Assembly: GCA_028282785.1 (NCBI GenBank)
Contig: JANQHE010000003.1
Location: 1-64,000 of the forward strand
Length of the DNA: 64,000 bases
Direction: 5' to 3'
Origin: Bacteroidales bacterium
Lineage (GTDB): Bacteria > Bacteroidota > Bacteroidia > Bacteroidales > UBA12077
Part shown: positions 34,058-44,354 of the stretch, piece by piece
Layout of the letters: each line of letters opens with the position of its first letter
Position numbering within the stretch: position 1 is the first letter of the stretch
The notes under the pieces: generated by a model
Told to the model about the DNA's origin: nothing
The model's database searches: none
Seen by the model: only the letters and a program-made list of their open reading frames with translations
Program-made: the position numbers and the translations under genes

Positions 34058-37048
34058 TTAAAATCTTGCACTTAAACCAAATAGAAAGATTCTCGGTCTT
34101 GGATATATATCATTATCAATACCTGAAGCGGCAGTTGCTCCACTACCGGTGAAACCTACTTCAGGATCCAATCCTTCATACTTTGTAATAGTAAAAGCAT
34201 TTTGAATAGTTGCATACACTCTTAAACCTAAATTACCCAAAACAGGTTTAACTAAATCATCTAAAGTATACCCTAGCGTAATGTTATCAATTTTCAGGAA
34301 TGATGCATTGTGAAGATAGTAATCAGAGTTTGCCTGCATTGCGGTAAACTCAGTATTATAAATATCAGTTGTTAGATTGCCAAGATAATTGCTTGTAAAG
34401 ATATTATCATATCTGGCATTATTAGAACTTATATTGTCATAAACATAATTATTAAAATGCGCCCGTGCACTTAAACTGAAATCAATATTTTTATATTCTA
34501 ATCTTGTTGAAAAACCTAAGATCATATTAGCTGCAGGGCTTTCTGCAAAATATTTATCGTCGTCGTTAATAATTCCATCATTATTTCTATCAACATAAGC
34601 TCCTTCTATTGGTTTTCCATTCGTATCGTAAATTTGTTCGTAAACAAAAAATGTATTTACCGGGTGGCCAACTGCATGTTTTTGAATTGTATTCCCTGTT
34701 GCACCAGAAATACCACCAACATCTACACCTGTATAACTTGGGTCATCAAACTGAGTTAGCTTTGTTATTTCATTATCATTGTAACTAAAGTTAGCTCCGA
34801 TTTGCCAGTTAAATTCATTTTTATCATATGCAATTGCATTTAATGTCACTTCAAAACCTGTATTCTCCAGGTTACCAACATTCGTAACTAATTTATCTGT
34901 AAAATTACTTCCCATGGCAACCGGAACTTCATTTAACAGATCTTCTGTTTCTCTTTTATAAAATTCCAACGATCCGTTTAGCCTGTTTTTAAATAAACCA
35001 AAATCCAATCCAACATTATATGTTGTGGTTGTCTCCCATTTAATATTTGGATCGTAACCACTTGGTCGAAGTGTATAATAAGTTACATCTCCAAAAGTGT
35101 AAGTCGAATTTTCATCACTAACTACAAACAGTGGCATATATGAATAATAATCATCTCCAATATCTTGTTGACCTGTTTGACCGTAGCCTAATCTTAGTTT
35201 TAAATTACTTATGGTTTCAATATTCTGCATGAAACCTTCTTCAGAAATTCTCCAGGCTAATGCTACCGAAGGGAAAAGTCCCCATCTGTTATCTTCAGAA
35301 AATCTTGATGAACCATCTTCTCTAACTGTAGCTGTTAAAAGGTACTTATCCATGAATGTATAATTTAATCTTCCAAAAAATGAAATTAAATAGTACTCTT
35401 TTTTACCTTCAAGAACTTTGCCTGTGCCATCTTTAAATAAAATATCGTCCTTATTTGTATCCCAGAAATGCTGCCATGAATAACCTCCCATAACATCAAT
35501 TTTACTGTTGATTCCTGCAAGTTCTTTATTATAATTTAAGTAAAAATCAAATAATTCATTCTTTTTTTCCTGCGTATAGTGCTTTTGGATTTCTGTTCGA
35601 CCATAAGTATACCATGATGCATTAGGATCAATATCTTTATCTCCCTGCGCGTCTGAATAATCATATCCAACTTTCACATTAGCTTTTAACTCAGGCAAGA
35701 AGTGAAATTTATACTCTATCTGAAAATCTGCTATATACCTGTTAACGATGGATTTATCATAAGTATAGTCCAATTGTGCAACCGGATTATTTGTTGCAAG
35801 ATTATTAGGTGTATTGGAATTATTTAACCATGCAAAATACCCTCCATATAATCCAGTTTGATTATAAACAGGCTGACTAGGGTCCATTCTTATTGCTCCC
35901 CCAATAGCACCTTTATCTGCAAATCTATTTTCAATGTAAGAATATTTTAAACCAGCACTTATTTTTATGTGATCATTTAATAAAGATGGAGTTAACCTGA
36001 TATTACCTGTTGCTCTTTCATTGTTGCTGGTTTTTAAAATACCATCTTTATTCGAATAACTTCCTGAAACTCTATATGGTATATTATATGCAGAACCTGA
36101 TAAACCTAAATTATGTTCCTGCCCATAAGCAGTCTTAAAAATTTCGTCCTGCCAATTTGTATTTGCAGTTCCAAGTTTATTAGTTGCTCCTGAAGATATA
36201 GTACCATTAGCTTCCAGGCTAGTTACTAAAGTTCTGTATTCATCAGCAGAAAGTACATCAACTGTTTCTTTAACCTGGCTAACAGAAAATTTAGTTGAGT
36301 AATCAATCTGCATTGGCATGTCTTCTTTACCTTTCTTAGTGGTAATGATTATTACACCATTAGAGGCTCTAGAACCATAAATAGCAGTTGCCGAAGCATC
36401 TTTGAGTACCGTAAATGTTTCAATATCATCAGGATTAATAGAGTTTAAAACATTACTCATACCTGAAATATCTGTATTTTCAACAGGCACTCCGTCAATA
36501 ACAAACAAAGGATCATTACTTGCTGTAAGTGAAGATCCTCCACGAATTCGAATAGTAGACTTGGATCCCGGTGCACCACCCTCTGAAATTACAGAAACAC
36601 CGGCTATTTTACCAGTGATAAGCTCTTGAGGTGATGTAATTGATCCCTGGTTAAAGTCCCGGACAGATACCGTAGAAATTGCACCGGTAGCATCTCCTTT
36701 TCTAACTTGTCCATAACCAATAACTACAACCTCATCTAAATACTCCACTTGCTTTTCAAGTGCAATATTTATTTCCATTCTTCCATTCACAACTACTTCT
36801 TGCGCTGCATAGCCTACGTATGAGAATACAAGAATTGCATCTTCGGGAACGGTTATTTCATAGTTTCCTTCGATGTCCGTAATTGCACCTATCCCAGTAT
36901 TTTTTTCTAATATTGTTACACCAGGTAATGATATACCTTCCTCTGCATCAGTAACATTACCTGTTACTTTTATTTGTGCTAACAAAATCCCTGGAATAAG
37001 AATTTGAAAGAAAATTAAAATTAATGTTAAACGAATTTTTTCCATCAT
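34058..37048 (-). CDS. susC: SusC-type TonB-dependent transporter (maltodextrin locus)
   Basis: 996 residues. Signal peptide, carboxypeptidase-like domain (VTGNVTDAEEGISLPGVTIL, residues about 28-110), plug domain with the SusC signature DASATAIYGSRASNGVIIITTKKG, and a 22-strand barrel ending in an aromatic residue (LFGLSARF). It transports oligosaccharides across the outer membrane with energy from TonB. It heads the susCDEF operon. The operator at 37171 lies 123 bases above its start. Confidence 0.96.
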   Translation of the reverse strand: MMEKIRLTLILIFFQILIPGILLAQIKVTGNVTDAEEGISLPGVTILEKNTGIGAITDIEGNYEITVPEDAILVFSYVGYAAQEVVVNGRMEINIALEKQVEYLDEVVVIGYGQVRKGDATGAISTVSVRDFNQGSITSPQELITGKIAGVSVISEGGAPGSKSTIRIRGGSSLTASNDPLFVIDGVPVENTDISGMSNVLNSINPDDIETFTVLKDASATAIYGSRASNGVIIITTKKGKEDMPMQIDYSTKFSVSQVKETVDVLSADEYRTLVTSLEANGTISSGATNKLGTANTNWQDEIFKTAYGQEHNLGLSGSAYNIPYRVSGSYSNKDGILKTSNNERATGNIRLTPSLLNDHIKISAGLKYSYIENRFADKGAIGGAIRMDPSQPVYNQTGLYGGYFAWLNNSNTPNNLATNNPVAQLDYTYDKSIVNRYIADFQIEYKFHFLPELKANVKVGYDYSDAQGDKDIDPNASWYTYGRTEIQKHYTQEKKNELFDFYLNYNKELAGINSKIDVMGGYSWQHFWDTNKDDILFKDGTGKVLEGKKEYYLISFFGRLNYTFMDKYLLTATVREDGSSRFSEDNRWGLFPSVALAWRISEEGFMQNIETISNLKLRLGYGQTGQQDIGDDYYSYMPLFVVSDENSTYTFGDVTYYTLRPSGYDPNIKWETTTTYNVGLDFGLFKNRLNGSLEFYKRETEDLLNEVPVAMGSNFTDKLVTNVGNLENTGFEVTLNAIAYDKNEFNWQIGANFSYNDNEITKLTQFDDPSYTGVDVGGISGATGNTIQKHAVGHPVNTFFVYEQIYDTNGKPIEGAYVDRNNDGIINDDDKYFAESPAANMILGFSTRLEYKNIDFSLSARAHFNNYVYDNISSNNARYDNIFTSNYLGNLTTDIYNTEFTAMQANSDYYLHNASFLKIDNITLGYTLDDLVKPVLGNLGLRVYATIQNAFTITKYEGLDPEVGFTGSGATAASGIDNDIYPRPRIFLFGLSARF

Positions 37049-37170
37049 GCAATTATTATTTTATTAGGGTTATATTTTACCTATAAAATTACAAAACCAA
37101 GAGTCAAAAATCAATCACAACAATATCTATATCAGATTTTTACAAGTAACGCTTAATTCCACAAGGGTTA

Positions 37171-37186
37171 TTTCAAACGTTTGCGA
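37171..37186 (-). promoter_or_regulatory. LacI-family operator between susC and lacI
   Basis: TTTCAAACGTTTGCGA, the exact inverse complement of the site at 16805-16820, with core CAAACGTTTG at 37174-37183. It sits in the 274-base divergent region and could govern both susC and the regulator itself. Confidence 0.75.
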
Positions 37187-37322
37187 AATAGGTTTACGGA
37201 ATGCTTAATTTTTTGTTAACTTTTTTGTTTTTCCAAACTTTTTTTTAAATTTTCATTAAAATGTTTGAGGTTTGAAATAGTTTTCCTTACTTCATAACAA
37301 AAATTTAACATAAAAAGTTGAG

Positions 37323-38342
37323 ATGAAGGGACATCAGGTTACCATAAAGGATATAGCTAAAATATTACATATTTCACCTTCCACTGTTTCAAGGGCATTA
37401 AAAGATCACCCCGATATTAATCCTCAAACTAAAAAAAATGTACAGGAATTAGCTAAGAAATTAAATTATAAACCAAATCAGATTGCTTTAAATCTATTAC
37501 AAAAAGAAAGTAAAATAATAGGTATTATCATTCCTGAAATAATTCATTATTTCTTTTCAACTGTAATAAGTGGTATTGAAAAAATTGCAAATGAGGCAGG
37601 ATATCATATTATAATAGCACAGTCTGATGAATCTTATCATAAAGAAGTCGAGAATGTTCAAACCTTATTATCAAGTAATATCGATGGCTTTATTATTACC
37701 ATGGCTAAAACAACTTTGAACTTCGATCATTTTAAGAATGTTGAAGAAATAGGAGTTCCAATGGTTTTTGTAGACAGATCCTGTGATATAGTAACAGCTG
37801 ATAAAGTTTTAGTTGATGATTTTGATGGAGCTTATAAAGCAACTACTCATTTAATTGAAAATGGATGTGTAAATATTGTTCATTTGGCCGGCCCTCAAAA
37901 TTTAGATATCGGAGTTAAAAGAAAAGAGGGGTTTTTATCAGCCCTTAACGATGCTAATATTGAAACAAAAGACTATTCAGTACAAATATGCGATAGCCAC
38001 GATCATGCAATAAGGTTAATTCCTGAATTACTAAGTAAATACAATAATATTGATGGTATTTTTGCAGTAAATGATCTAACAGCTGTTGGTGCAATGAAAG
38101 CTGTTAAATCAATTAACAGGAGAGTTCCTGAAGACGTTGCAATATCCGGTTTTACAAATTCTTTTATATCATATATTGCTGATCCTGAATTAACTACAAT
38201 TGACCAAAAAGGTTTTGAAATGGGGCAGCATGCTGCACGTATGCTGCTAAAAAGAATAAAAAGCGATGAAAATTATGGCCCGGTAACCACAATTCTTAAT
38301 ACAGAACTGGTTGTACGAAAATCAAGTTTAAAAAATAAATAA
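37323..38342 (+). CDS. LacI-family regulator of maltodextrin use
   Basis: 339 residues. Helix-turn-helix VTIKDIAKILHISPSTVSRALKDH (about residues 6-29), hinge helix NQIALNLLQ, and a periplasmic-binding-like sensor domain from IIGIIIPEI onward. It is divergent from susC, with a shared operator motif at two promoters of the locus. In flavobacterial maltodextrin loci such regulators respond to maltose or related sugars; the effector here is inferred. Its 3' end abuts a dead GIY-YIG gene. Confidence 0.92.
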   Translation: MKGHQVTIKDIAKILHISPSTVSRALKDHPDINPQTKKNVQELAKKLNYKPNQIALNLLQKESKIIGIIIPEIIHYFFSTVISGIEKIANEAGYHIIIAQSDESYHKEVENVQTLLSSNIDGFIITMAKTTLNFDHFKNVEEIGVPMVFVDRSCDIVTADKVLVDDFDGAYKATTHLIENGCVNIVHLAGPQNLDIGVKRKEGFLSALNDANIETKDYSVQICDSHDHAIRLIPELLSKYNNIDGIFAVNDLTAVGAMKAVKSINRRVPEDVAISGFTNSFISYIADPELTTIDQKGFEMGQHAARMLLKRIKSDENYGPVTTILNTELVVRKSSLKNK

Positions 38343-38536
38343 CATTTCTTTTCTAAAATAATTGCTTCTGACCTTGTTGGTTTTTCCGTGTACCATCGTA
38401 ATATCCATGGTACTCCTTTTGAAGTATAATTGCCTAATCCCGAATTATGATATTTTAATCTTCTATTTATATTATTCGTTTGTCCAATATAATATCTTGA
38501 TAACTTTGTTTAGTGTAATATATAAACGAAATACAT
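38343..38536 (-). pseudogene. GIY-YIG endonuclease remnant
   Basis: Reading from the ATG at 38536: MYFVYILH, then a TAA at 38510-38512, then TKLSRYYIGQTNNINRRLKYH and NSGLGNYTSKGVPWILRWY...TRSEAIILEKK. VYIL and YYIG are the two halves of the GIY-YIG motif, and the rest follows the small (about 80-90 residue) UvrC-N-like family closely. One in-frame stop (possibly TCA to TAA) and loss of the C-terminal end into the lacI 3' end make it a pseudogene. Confidence 0.82.
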
Positions 38537-38622
38537 AAAAACCTGAAAATCTTACAAAAGTGTAAGTAATGTTACCCGTACTAATAATTATCTGACAAAA
38601 AAACGTACTATTGCTTTTGATG

Positions 38623-39132
38623 TTATAAATGAGTTAAAAGATTCAAATGTTTAACTGTTGCCATAACTCCTGAATTTTGGACACCTTCTATAAACGACAC
38701 TGCCATTTCCGAAACTAAAAAAGGATCTTCTCCATAATACTCAAAGTTTCTTCCACAATGAGGTACTCTATAGATATTCACTTCCGGAGCTAAAAGTACG
38801 CCTATTCCTTTTGATTTTACTTCTTTAACTATTGCATTTCCTACAGTTTGAATAAGATCAGTATTCCAGCTTGCCGCCATACAAATACTAGCAGGAAATG
38901 CGGTTGCCTTTCCATGACCTTTTACTCCCATTGGTCCATCAGCCATAAGTATGTTAGGAATTTAAAATTTATCAAGACCTTTAATATGAAAATTACGATA
39001 ACCTGAAATCATTGATATTTTTTCTGCAATACTTAATTGATTTACAATAGAATCGATATTATTTTATCTAACAGACTGAGAAGAAACTACAATAGAAATA
39101 AAAAGAAATAATGTTGTTAAAAATGTTTTCAT
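38623..39132 (-). pseudogene. GH3 glycosidase N-terminal remnant
   Basis: From the ATG at 39132 the frame reads a signal peptide (MKTFLTTLFLFISIVVSSQS), a TAA at 39064-39066, NIDSIVNQLSIAEKISMISG, a second TAA at 38962-38964, then IPNILMADGPMGVKGHGKAT, FPASICMAASWN and LAPEVNIYRVPHCGRNFEYY, ending shortly after GVMATVKH. This is the start of a GH3 beta-glucosidase-type enzyme (usual length over 700 residues). Two in-frame stops and loss of the catalytic aspartate region and everything beyond show a dead fragment. It may once have belonged to the adjacent glycan locus. Confidence 0.88.
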
Positions 39133-39197
39133 CATTTAATTTTCCTCTATATAAATATTATTCATTTAATGATTTTTACATGTTTGGATAAACTATT

Positions 39198-41240
39198 TTA
39201 TTGATGCCTATCAAATATATTCAGCACCCTGTTTTTTAAGTCAATTTCTGAAAATCCAAATTTACTATCAAGTACAAATGCCGGGGCACTATAACCAAAA
39301 TGATTCAAACCAATTATATTTTCAATAGCGCAAATATCTGCTAATGCTTGTGGCAAACCAGATGATATACCTATTATATTGCTATTTTTATTTATAAGCG
39401 AATGAATATATTCTTTTTCCTGATCAAGTAATATTCCAACAGATAAAACCGATACAACATTAACTTGCAAAGATTTTTCTTCTGTAATCAATTCTGCAAC
39501 ATTAACACCCAATGAAGCTTCTGCCCCGGTAGCGATAATAGTAATATCAGGCTTTTTATGAAATCCATATACAATTTCTGCACCCTTTGTATAATCCTTA
39601 CCGGTATTTTTATTTGAATTTGACAATGATTTTATATTTTGCCTTGAAAGAATTAATGCGCTTGGAGTTTGTATATTCCTTAAAGCCAACTGCCATGCAT
39701 TATTAGTAGCTAAAGAATCTGCTGGTCTAAGTATTATCAAGCTTCTCTCTCCTGAATGATTTCGAAGGTGCTCCATTAACCGAATTTGAGCTTCATGTTC
39801 GATAGGTTGATGAGTTGGGCCGTCTTCTCCAACCTTATAAGAATCATGAGTCCAAATATAGATAACCGGCAATTCCATTAGAGCTGCCATCCTAACCGCT
39901 GGTTTCATATAGTCAGAAAAAACAAAGAATGTTCCACATACCGGGCGCACACCCCCATGAAGGACCATTCCATTTGCCAAACACGCCATAGTTAACTCCG
40001 ATACTCCTGCATGTAAGAAGGCCCCACTAAAGTCATCTTTCCTTATTGCTTGTGATTCTTTTAAAAATCCATCTGTTTTGTCACTATTTGCCAAATCAGC
40101 AGACATAACAAGTATGTTTGTATCTTTTTGGGCTATTACTTTTAATATTTCACTAGATGCTTCACGTGTTGAAATGTCTCTCTTCTGAATAATACTATTT
40201 AAATCAATACCTAAGGATTCTAGATTTAAAAATTGTCTGAGCTTTTCATCCAATATTGGGTGCTCTTTTTTCCATATACTTCTTTCATTTTCAAACCGTT
40301 CTACGCTAGCCCGTTTCAATATTTGTATTCCCTTATAATACTCTTTGACTTCCGGTAGAATCTTAAATGGTTCTTCAGTGCAACCTCCTAGATTAACCAA
40401 AGTGGTTTTAAAACATGCTCCAGCTTTTGACAAAGGTTGTCCATGGGTTGAACACTTCCCTTCGAAACTATCCCCATTCTCATCTACAGCTCCTTTACCC
40501 ATGATTGTTTTACCGATAATCAAAACAGGTTTCTTTTTTTCTTCATGTGCTGTGAATAAAGCTGAACGAATTTCAACCGGATTATTACCATTGATTGTAA
40601 TCACTTTCCATCCCCAGGCTCTATATTTCATGGCAGTTTTTTCACTTGTCACTTCACTCACCAGTGTGGATAGTTGAACTTTATTTGCATCATAAAACAT
40701 GATTAAATTATTCAAACCCAAATGCCCGGCAATACGTCCAGCACCTTGCGATACTTCTTCCTGAATGCCGCCATCCGAAATAAAAGTATATATTTTATGA
40801 TCAATCCAGTTACCAAACCTTTCTGCTAAAAATTTCGCTGCTATAGCTGCACCAACCGCCATTACATGCCCTTGGCCTAATGGTCCTGATGTATTTTCCA
40901 CTCCTCTCTTTATATCTAGTTCCGGATGTCCAGGAGTCGAGCTTCCCCACTGTCTAAACTGTTTTAAGTCTTCCATAGAATACATACCAGTTAATGACAG
41001 TTGAGCATATAACATAGCAGACATATGCCCTGGATCTAAAAAGAAACGATCCCTAAAGATCCATTGAGGGTCATCCGGGTTGTAACGCAAAAACTCCGAA
41101 TAAAGAATTTGTATAAAATCAGCTCCACCCATTGCTCCACCAGGATGTCCAGAGCCTGCTTTTTCTACCATGGCCGCACTTAAAATCCTAATATTATCAG
41201 CGCATCGTGTAGCAATATCCATTGAATTATTTTTAACCAT
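39198..41240 (-). CDS. tkt: transketolase
   Basis: 680 residues, full length with all three domains. The N-terminal motif GSGHPGGAMGGAD, the ThDP-binding segment SDGGIQEEVSQGAGRIAGHLGLNN...YDAN, the pyrimidine-binding domain (AGVSELTMACLANGM) and the C-terminal domain are present. It moves two-carbon units between ketose and aldose phosphates. It is the last gene of an operon starting at the epimerase-like gene at 49320, 9 bases after the BNR protein gene. It is probably a pathway-dedicated copy. Confidence 0.94.
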   Translation of the reverse strand: MVKNNSMDIATRCADNIRILSAAMVEKAGSGHPGGAMGGADFIQILYSEFLRYNPDDPQWIFRDRFFLDPGHMSAMLYAQLSLTGMYSMEDLKQFRQWGSSTPGHPELDIKRGVENTSGPLGQGHVMAVGAAIAAKFLAERFGNWIDHKIYTFISDGGIQEEVSQGAGRIAGHLGLNNLIMFYDANKVQLSTLVSEVTSEKTAMKYRAWGWKVITINGNNPVEIRSALFTAHEEKKKPVLIIGKTIMGKGAVDENGDSFEGKCSTHGQPLSKAGACFKTTLVNLGGCTEEPFKILPEVKEYYKGIQILKRASVERFENERSIWKKEHPILDEKLRQFLNLESLGIDLNSIIQKRDISTREASSEILKVIAQKDTNILVMSADLANSDKTDGFLKESQAIRKDDFSGAFLHAGVSELTMACLANGMVLHGGVRPVCGTFFVFSDYMKPAVRMAALMELPVIYIWTHDSYKVGEDGPTHQPIEHEAQIRLMEHLRNHSGERSLIILRPADSLATNNAWQLALRNIQTPSALILSRQNIKSLSNSNKNTGKDYTKGAEIVYGFHKKPDITIIATGAEASLGVNVAELITEEKSLQVNVVSVLSVGILLDQEKEYIHSLINKNSNIIGISSGLPQALADICAIENIIGLNHFGYSAPAFVLDSKFGFSEIDLKNRVLNIFDRHQ

Positions 41241-41249
41241 CTCCTCAAA

Positions 41250-44200
41250 TTATTTTTTTTGAATACTAAATCTAGGAACAGATTTCTTTTCGATAACTTG
41301 ATTAAGATTACTTAAGTCATCAAAAATACCTAAGATAAAAGCCCTGTTTTTCTTCCACTCTGTTTCCAGATCATTAAACCTTTTTTCAGCACCGTATACA
41401 ATTTGCATTCCGGCCTCATCAATCTGTTCTATCAAGTAACCATATTGAGAGTCTATTCCACTTGTATAATTAATTACATCCTGAATGGTAGTCTGCTTTG
41501 GCTGAGTAAGCACTTGCTCAACACTATCTATTTTTAAAAGTATATTCTTGGAATATTGCTGAATTTCGTCAATGCTATGTTCTTTATTAAAACAATTAAG
41601 TTGCTCGCGAATATGATTTAGCTGGTTCAATTTTGTATGCATATCCGTTAAACTTAAAAAAGCTTTCTCCATTATGTTATACTGGTATAAATACTCATCC
41701 GTAACAGAATACTCTGGGTCGGGATACACATTTACTTCCTTTAAATAAGATTTGTTGTTAACTGTTAATTTAACCTTGTATTTACCAGGTAATACTTTAA
41801 TCCCTTTATAACCAGCAAAGAAAAAATAAACACTTTTTACTTCCCTTGATTTTGTTCTTAAATCCCAAACAAGTCTGTTTAATCCATGATCTATGTTCTT
41901 TTTATTAATATCCATAGTTCGAATTAACAAATCCTTCTCATCATAGATCTGGCATTTTATTGAAGCTTTAACAAGGTCAACACTGTTTGGCAGGAAATAA
42001 TATATAATGGCTCCGTTTGGTGGATTTTTTGCCAATAGTTCGTCTCTTATACTCTTTTGAGATATTAAATAAGCGTCAGAAGGAGAAAACAAACAAGGTT
42101 CTGAATGTATATCCGTCATAATCTGTTGTCTTAACGGAGAGATATCGTCGAGAATCCAGAATGCTCTTCCTTCAGTAGCAGCAACTAAATCAGAATGCTG
42201 TATTTTTAAATCAGTAACAGGTACAACTGGCAGATTTGATTGCAAAAATTGCCAACTGGCTCCACCATTCTGAGAGTAATATACACCAGAAAGTGTTCCT
42301 GCAAATAATAACCCCGGTTTTACAGGATCTTCTCTCACAACTCGTACATAATCCTCAGATGCTATGCCTTTCACAACCAGTTCCCAGGTTTTTCCTCCAT
42401 TAGTTGTTTTATAAATGTAGGGCTTTAAGTCATTAAATTTATGCTTCAAAATAGAAAGGTAAACTATTTGGCAATTATGTGGCGATACTTCAATCGTATT
42501 AATTATTGCTTCTCCCAATCCCTTGGGTGTAACATTTTCCCAATCATTACCATCATTCCTTGTAACATGTACAAGTCCGTCATCAGTACCAGCCCAAATA
42601 GTACCTTTGTTATGTGGACATTCAGCCAAAAATGTAATAGTATTATACAATTCGCCTCCTGCACCTTCGTTTGTAAATGGTACGCATCCGGGTACTTGTT
42701 TTTCTTTTTGATTTCGCGTTAAATCAGGGCTGATTTCTGTCCATGTTTTACCCTTATCGGGAGATTTCATCACAAACTGTGCTGCATGATATAATGTATT
42801 GTCATCATGTACAGAAAGCAATACCGGAGCATTCCAACTAAATCTATATTTGATCTCATCCCATTTTGATGCTAAATCAAAACGCGGGTAAGCTCCTATA
42901 TTTCTTGTGCTCTCATTAGCTACATTATATTCTGTTAATCTTCCTCCTGTGGAATAAATCAAACCAGGGTCATCCGGATTAACAGCGATATTGGCATTTT
43001 CAGCTCCTCCACAAGAAAACCAATCTTGCCTTCCAACTCCATAATGACGGGTTCTACTTGATATTGCTACAGTACTGTTATCCTGTTGTCCTCCATATAC
43101 TTTATAAAAATAATCATTATCGGTATTGACTCTATAAAACTGGGCTGTTGGCTGGTTCCACTGGGTAGACCATGTTTTTCCACCGTTAAAACTAATATTT
43201 GCTCCGCCGTCATTAGCCTGTACCATTATTTTATTATTTTTTGGATTTATCCATAAATCATGATTATCGATATGAGGAATTCTTATACTTTTAAAAGTTT
43301 TCCCTCCATCCGTTGATTTCATCATTGGAGCATTTAAAATATAAACTGTCTCTTCATCTTGTGGATCAGCAAATATATGCATATAATACCAAGATCGTGT
43401 TCTAATAACCCTCTCATCATTCAATAATCTCCAGTTCGTACCACCATTGTCAGATCTGTATAATCCGCCTTTCTCTGCTTCAACGATTGCCCATACCCTG
43501 TCAGAATTTGCTGGTGATACTGTCACTCCTATTTTACCCATTTCCTGGGGTAACCCGTTTGTTATTGTTTCCCAGTGCTCACCTCCGTCAAGACTTTTTA
43601 AGATAGAGCTTCCTGGTCCTCCACTACGAAACTGCCAGGGTTTTCTATGATGGTCCCACATAGCGACATAAATGATTTCAGGATTATTTACATCAATACA
43701 AATATCGTTTGCCCCACTTGTTTCATTTACAAATAAAACTTGTGTCCAATTTTTCCCACCATCTATCGTTTTATAAACTCCCCGCTCCTTTGATGCGGCA
43801 TATTGATTCCCTTGCGCAGCAACATAAACTATATTTGGATTATTAGGATGTACGCTTATTTTTGAAATATGCCTTGTTAGTTCCAAACCCATTTTTTTCC
43901 ATGTCCTTCCTCCATCTATTGATTTATACACTCCATCTCCATGAGTTGTTTTTACAGGCCGAACGGGTGATTCTCCCATTCCAACATAAATTACATTTGG
44001 ATCTGACTTTGAAACTGTAATGGCTCCTACTGAACTAGTTTTAAAGAAACCATCGGAGATATTTCTCCAGTGAGCACCACCATCTTCTGTCTTCCAAACA
44101 CCTCCACCTGTAACTCCCATATAATAGGTAAATAACTGATCCTGATGACCAGCAACAGCTGTCACACGTCCACCTCTAAACGGCCCGATATTTCTCCATT

Positions 44201-44336
44201 TCAAAGCATTCAAGTTCATTTTTGATTCAAGGATTCTTGAATCCTCGGATAATCCTGAGCGGCTATACGCTAATGTATAGCTGCTCATAAAAAATCCCAG
44301 TAATACAAACAATATATATGATGCTATTCTCTTCAT
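41250..44336 (-). CDS. large secreted BNR/VPS10-repeat beta-propeller protein
   Basis: 1028 residues with a signal peptide (1 to about 24). About 700 residues of repeated Asp-box/BNR blades follow (GGGVWKTEDGGAHWRNIS, GVYKSIDGGRTWKKMG, GVYKTIDGGKNWTQV, and similar), the pattern of sortilin/VPS10-type double propellers. The C-terminal 300 residues hold a beta-sandwich (KVLPGKYKVKLTVNNKSY) and a helical tail. No catalytic residues can be assigned; despite the common glycosyl hydrolase label, Asp-boxes alone do not show sialidase activity. It lies between tricorn-like protease and transketolase genes with 18- and 9-base gaps, so it is co-transcribed with them. Confidence 0.85.
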   Translation of the reverse strand: MKRIASYILFVLLGFFMSSYTLAYSRSGLSEDSRILESKMNLNALKWRNIGPFRGGRVTAVAGHQDQLFTYYMGVTGGGVWKTEDGGAHWRNISDGFFKTSSVGAITVSKSDPNVIYVGMGESPVRPVKTTHGDGVYKSIDGGRTWKKMGLELTRHISKISVHPNNPNIVYVAAQGNQYAASKERGVYKTIDGGKNWTQVLFVNETSGANDICIDVNNPEIIYVAMWDHHRKPWQFRSGGPGSSILKSLDGGEHWETITNGLPQEMGKIGVTVSPANSDRVWAIVEAEKGGLYRSDNGGTNWRLLNDERVIRTRSWYYMHIFADPQDEETVYILNAPMMKSTDGGKTFKSIRIPHIDNHDLWINPKNNKIMVQANDGGANISFNGGKTWSTQWNQPTAQFYRVNTDNDYFYKVYGGQQDNSTVAISSRTRHYGVGRQDWFSCGGAENANIAVNPDDPGLIYSTGGRLTEYNVANESTRNIGAYPRFDLASKWDEIKYRFSWNAPVLLSVHDDNTLYHAAQFVMKSPDKGKTWTEISPDLTRNQKEKQVPGCVPFTNEGAGGELYNTITFLAECPHNKGTIWAGTDDGLVHVTRNDGNDWENVTPKGLGEAIINTIEVSPHNCQIVYLSILKHKFNDLKPYIYKTTNGGKTWELVVKGIASEDYVRVVREDPVKPGLLFAGTLSGVYYSQNGGASWQFLQSNLPVVPVTDLKIQHSDLVAATEGRAFWILDDISPLRQQIMTDIHSEPCLFSPSDAYLISQKSIRDELLAKNPPNGAIIYYFLPNSVDLVKASIKCQIYDEKDLLIRTMDINKKNIDHGLNRLVWDLRTKSREVKSVYFFFAGYKGIKVLPGKYKVKLTVNNKSYLKEVNVYPDPEYSVTDEYLYQYNIMEKAFLSLTDMHTKLNQLNHIREQLNCFNKEHSIDEIQQYSKNILLKIDSVEQVLTQPKQTTIQDVINYTSGIDSQYGYLIEQIDEAGMQIVYGAEKRFNDLETEWKKNRAFILGIFDDLSNLNQVIEKKSVPRFSIQKK

Positions 44337-44354
44337 TGATTTATTGTTAAAATG

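Noticed and set aside
36402..36629. Plus-strand open frame over the SusC plug domain
   Set aside because: Antisense shadow; a similar shadow appears over the second SusC plug (53943-54317) simply because the plug sequence is conserved.
41250..44336. BNR protein as a sialidase
   Set aside because: Asp-boxes are present but the arginine triad and other sialidase catalytic residues cannot be assigned; the repeat layout is VPS10-like.
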